NCBI GenBank assembly: GCA_003255025.1 | Contig: QANY01013350.1 | Span: forward strand, 186,001 to 250,000 | Length of the DNA stretch: 64,000 nucleotides | Origin: Datisca glomerata | Lineage: Eukaryota > Streptophyta > Magnoliopsida > Cucurbitales > Datiscaceae | Reading direction: 5' to 3' | Part shown: piece by piece, positions 61,000 to 64,000 of the stretch | Numbering within the stretch: position 1 is the first letter of the stretch | How the letters are laid out: each line of letters starts with the position of its first letter | Translations under genes and position numbers: made by a program | Notes under the pieces: model-generated | What the model was told of the DNA's origin: nothing | Databases searched by the model: none | What the model saw: the letters and a program-made list of their open reading frames with translations, nothing else

Positions 61000-62470
61000 G
61001 GGGATGAGAAACAGAAGGGCAAAGTGCAGGGGGGCCGCTTTCCCTTTTCGACCGCTCCAACATCTTCGCTCGAAGCTCCTCCATTTTCTGAATTTTGGAG
61101 GCGTTAAGTTCCTTCCTCTATTTCTTGGAAGAAGGATCGTCCCCAGTCATTGCTGCAAGGGGGAACCACAATTATAAGGAGGAAGGTAATAATAGTAATA
61201 ATAAAAGAGGGAAAGCGACTGAGGATCATACTTGTATGAATGGGAGAGTCCTCCAAACGGTCTTCGACGGGAAGGTTAACTATAATGTCCTCCAGGGGAT
61301 CCAAGTATAAAATCCTCCTAAAACAAAAGTTCAGGACTGAGAAGGGCGCCATAAGCAGAGGTGTCTGCAAGGAGCTTGACTAGGAAGGAGATTCGGGATA
61401 TGAGGTAGACGGGGAGTTCTTCTGGCCTCCTCTTAGCCACTTCAAGAAGAGTATGAGAGATTAGCGATCAAGGTAAGCAATAAGCAAATGTTCTTTCTTG
61501 TAAAAATGCAAGTTCACTTACATCCCCGAATACCCCAGGGACTGGGGACACAGACTCTGAATCCCTGGGAAAGCCATCCTAGAGCCTAGAAATCACGAAC
61601 TAGTTATCTTTCTAATCTTTGTACCAGGAGGGGATCCCGCTCACGATCCCCTTTGCTTGTCCAATACGGCTACTGAGGTAGTATTAGCTCAGACCATGAG
61701 TAGGCACCCCTACCACCATGTTTGTGGGGGGGGGGGGGAGACTTCAACTAAAACATAAAGTCGAGCTCTTACATAGTCAAGTTCTCACCGAGGTGCAACC
61801 TCCAGGGCACCTGACAACCAATCAGAGTCGTCCACAAGTTCGGTAGGAGTTGGCCTAGAGAAATACTTATCGAGGAGAACCACTCCCTTAAGGAAGGATG
61901 TAGGGGGAACCTCAGTCCATACTCCAATGAGGCTAAACATAATCTAGTCCCCCTATATCACATAGCACTAATCTTCTCATCAGGTAGCCTCAGTTGAACA
62001 TAATCGGGAATATGGTAAGCCATCCAAATCCTGCTCAAGTCATCTTTAGACAATGAGAATGAAATATCATTAGCCCCCATCTGTCGACGTCTTCATTTAG
62101 GCCGGTATAGGCCCCAGTGTCAACAGGAGAGCCGACAACTTTATTCGGTGTTGCGATACAGTTTATTCAGTCTATGAACCCTCCCCCTAGAACCCTCAAG
62201 AGAGATTAAAAATTAACGAGGTAAAACATAAGGATAAAAGAAAAGACTCAAACAGGGAGTAAATAACTTACAACGGTGAATCAACGATGAAAAGTGAAAA
62301 ACGTCATAGAAATGAATGACCCATGGGGCGTCACCCAAGGTAACGGGGAGGAAGATGTGATGCCAAATTAGCAAAGGAACAGCCACACTTCGATGGAAAA
62401 TAGGAAGATAGTAGGAGCGAAAGATGGAAGGAAAAAAAGGCAACATCAGTTGCTGAAAGTAACTTCTATC
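61000..62470 (-). pseudogene. Gag-like antisense ORF of a Tat-like element, N-terminal part
   Basis: The most telling minus-strand stretch (about 62030-61740) reads HIPDYVQLRLPDEKISAM, then ASLEYGLRFPLHPSLREWF and LGQLLPNLWTTLIG. This resembles the N-terminal domain of PF04195-type 'putative gypsy transposase' proteins (YGLRFPLHPF-x-RE-LL...QL-x-PN-W). Further exon-like pieces include DPLEDIIVNLPVEDRLEDSP (about 61310-61240) and KIQKMEELRAKMLERSKRES (about 61100-61035). Stops are present. The C-terminal continuation is at 53855 and below, across the inserted CACTA 'B'. Confidence 0.55.
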
Positions 62471-62906
62471 TCTATAGGGTGAAGGATTTTCTGGGGAAGG
62501 GTTTTAGAGTCTCTCCAGAAGCAGGAATGTTAGAGGGAACGGAACAGGGGCCACCTATTTATAGGGCCCCAACCCATGTAACTATTAGGACCATTTTGCC
62601 AATCCAACAGTCCAGGTGATGTCCACTCGTGCATCGATAAAGTGAGCCTAGATGTTCAAATGACGCAAGTTCAAGAGAACAACATGTGACGTCAAAGGGA
62701 AGGGTCAGGCGTTACGCCATTCACCCTCTCCTTCACGCACCCGTACATTGTCATCACTACCTCCCAAAAGTGTAACTGACATTGAGGATTCAAGAGAAAT
62801 TAAGGTCACACGCGCACATACGATGAATGATAACCATAAGGCAATCTCGAGGGATCTTGGACAAAGGTGTCTTCAGACCTAGGTGGATGGAACCCACCAA
62901 ATTTTT

Positions 62907-63659
62907 GACTGGGAGTACCTGTTATGGGTATTCCCGGACTATCAATGGCGTGACACTGCGTGGCAGGCCACGATAGAGGTCTCTCCTCTACTATAGGAAA
63001 ATGGATTGAAACACTGAGCTCCTAAAAGTGAGGGGAACTGAACTGACAAGTTCAGTCTCCAATTAGCTCGGGCGACACCCACAAGCGTAAGCTAGAAAGC
63101 CTCGAGAAGAGGATCTGATGCAGGAGCCAGCTAGCCCAGTGTTTACATCATTATTATTGACGTGAAGTAGCACTCCATGTGGCATTTTCTCCCTTGTGGC
63201 AGGCGCCGATCGATTTCAGTCGTCATGATGAAGTATCGAGTCAACCACGAAACAATCAGATCCACCACATCCAACATGAGTAAAGGTAAATCGACATTTA
63301 ATGCACCCTCCTTTACGTTAGCTCGGGAGACAAAGACATTAAATGGTGCTCCCAGCTCGTCATATCAAGGAAAGGTCGTCACCTTGCCCGAAGCATATTC
63401 GACACGCATCCTTCTCTAAGGCTTCAGGTATAAATACCTCTTCTACAAACGATAAGAGATAAGTAATTCTCTCCTAAAGAAAACTATGCCAAAATTTCTC
63501 CAGGATACTAATTTAGGCATCGGATGCTCTTTGATGAGGAAACCACCATCGGTTCTCTTCGCCTTAAAGTTTTTTGTCTATGTTGTGCAGCTTTTCACCC
63601 GAGAGGACCCCTCTGTGGAGAGAAGATTGCATGTCACCTCAGGTTGAGCTTTGGTAACA
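62907..63659 (+). repeat. Polypurine tract and 3' LTR of a Tat-like Gypsy element
   Basis: GACTGGGAGTACC at 62907-62919 is a typical purine tract. The LTR starts TGTTATGGG at 62920 and ends near TTTGGTAACAA at about 63659-63662. A promoter TATAAATA is at 63429-63436, followed by an R/U5 region (CCACCATCGGTTCTCTTCGC). The orientation is plus, opposite to the gag-like ORFs, which are therefore antisense. Confidence 0.65.
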
Positions 63660-64000
63660 ACAATTATTATGTTTGATTGTTTCATATAATTTATGGTCTA
63701 ATTTGACATATATTTGAGAGAATAAAAACATACTTTAAAAAATAGTCAATGAATACTAAATATGTAAAACATATAGTTTTATATCTATAATAAAACTATA
63801 TACATATTTTAATGACTTGACGAGATTGTTTCATCAAATTCAAATTACGAGAAAAATCATAAAATTAGTAACATTTATGCTTTTGACAATAAATTGTTAC
63901 GAGAGATATATCATAAAATCCTTATACTTAATTTTCTAGTAATATTCCATGATTATGAAAAATCTCATTGTATTTAATAAGAAAAATGAAGGATCAGAAA
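63660..64000. other. AT-rich flank, nothing recognised
   Basis: Beyond the LTR the sequence is strongly AT-rich and has no ORF, repeat or motif that I can support. Confidence 0.5.

Overview
This is nuclear DNA of a flowering plant, most likely a eudicot. Two complete, intron-rich host genes and one partial gene are recognisable. They have GT-AG introns, plant-type promoters and family signatures that occur only in plants: a PTEN2-type phosphatase and a granulin-tailed RD21-type cysteine protease. Most of the rest is transposable-element DNA with stop codons and frameshifts. There are no operons, ribosome binding sites or CRISPR arrays.

Layout. (1) 1-1.4 kb: the 5' part of a small C2-domain gene on the minus strand, running off the left edge. 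(2) 3.06-8.44 kb: a complete PTEN2 gene in 12 coding exons on the minus strand, with a likely 5'UTR exon near 9.5 kb. (3) 9.6-12.5 kb: AT-rich spacer with short tandem duplications and a SINE-like stretch. (4) 12.57-47.58 kb: a nest of elements. The outermost is a TTF-zinc-finger hAT transposon on the minus strand, cut by two CACTA elements. The first (13828-18520) carries a GC-ended hAT MITE. The second (19782-47581, flanked by GAT on both sides) carries two Ty1-copia elements. Copia-A (21297-36971, CATAT duplication) is itself split by a GC-richer, mitochondrial-like chimeric block inside its 5' LTR and by a scrambled Gypsy remnant in its leader. Copia-B (about 38.03-47.53 kb) carries a further hAT-like MITE and a 0.9 kb insertion. 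(5) 49.05-51.49 kb: a complete RD21-like papain protease gene in 5 exons on the minus strand. (6) 51.87-63.66 kb: a remnant of a Tat-like Gypsy element (plus-oriented LTR pieces, about 180-bp tandem repeats, a gag-like antisense ORF, and a polypurine tract with 3' LTR). It is split by a 3'-truncated CACTA element with TNP2-like and TNPA-like transposase pseudogenes. (7) 63.66-64 kb: AT-rich sequence with nothing recognised.

How it fits together. The host genes are ordinary and unrelated in function: calcium/lipid binding, phosphoinositide or protein dephosphorylation, and vacuolar or ER-body proteolysis. If the nested insertions are subtracted, PTEN2 and the RD21 gene would be only a few kilobases apart, so the spacing is largely the product of successive insertions whose order can be read from target-site duplications. 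The CACTA elements at 13.8 kb and 53.9 kb belong to one family in opposite orientations.

Splice sites, reading frames and duplications were read by eye. Functions are assigned by family resemblance. I ran no database search, so element family names and the mitochondrial origin of the 21.7-25.1 kb block are inferences.
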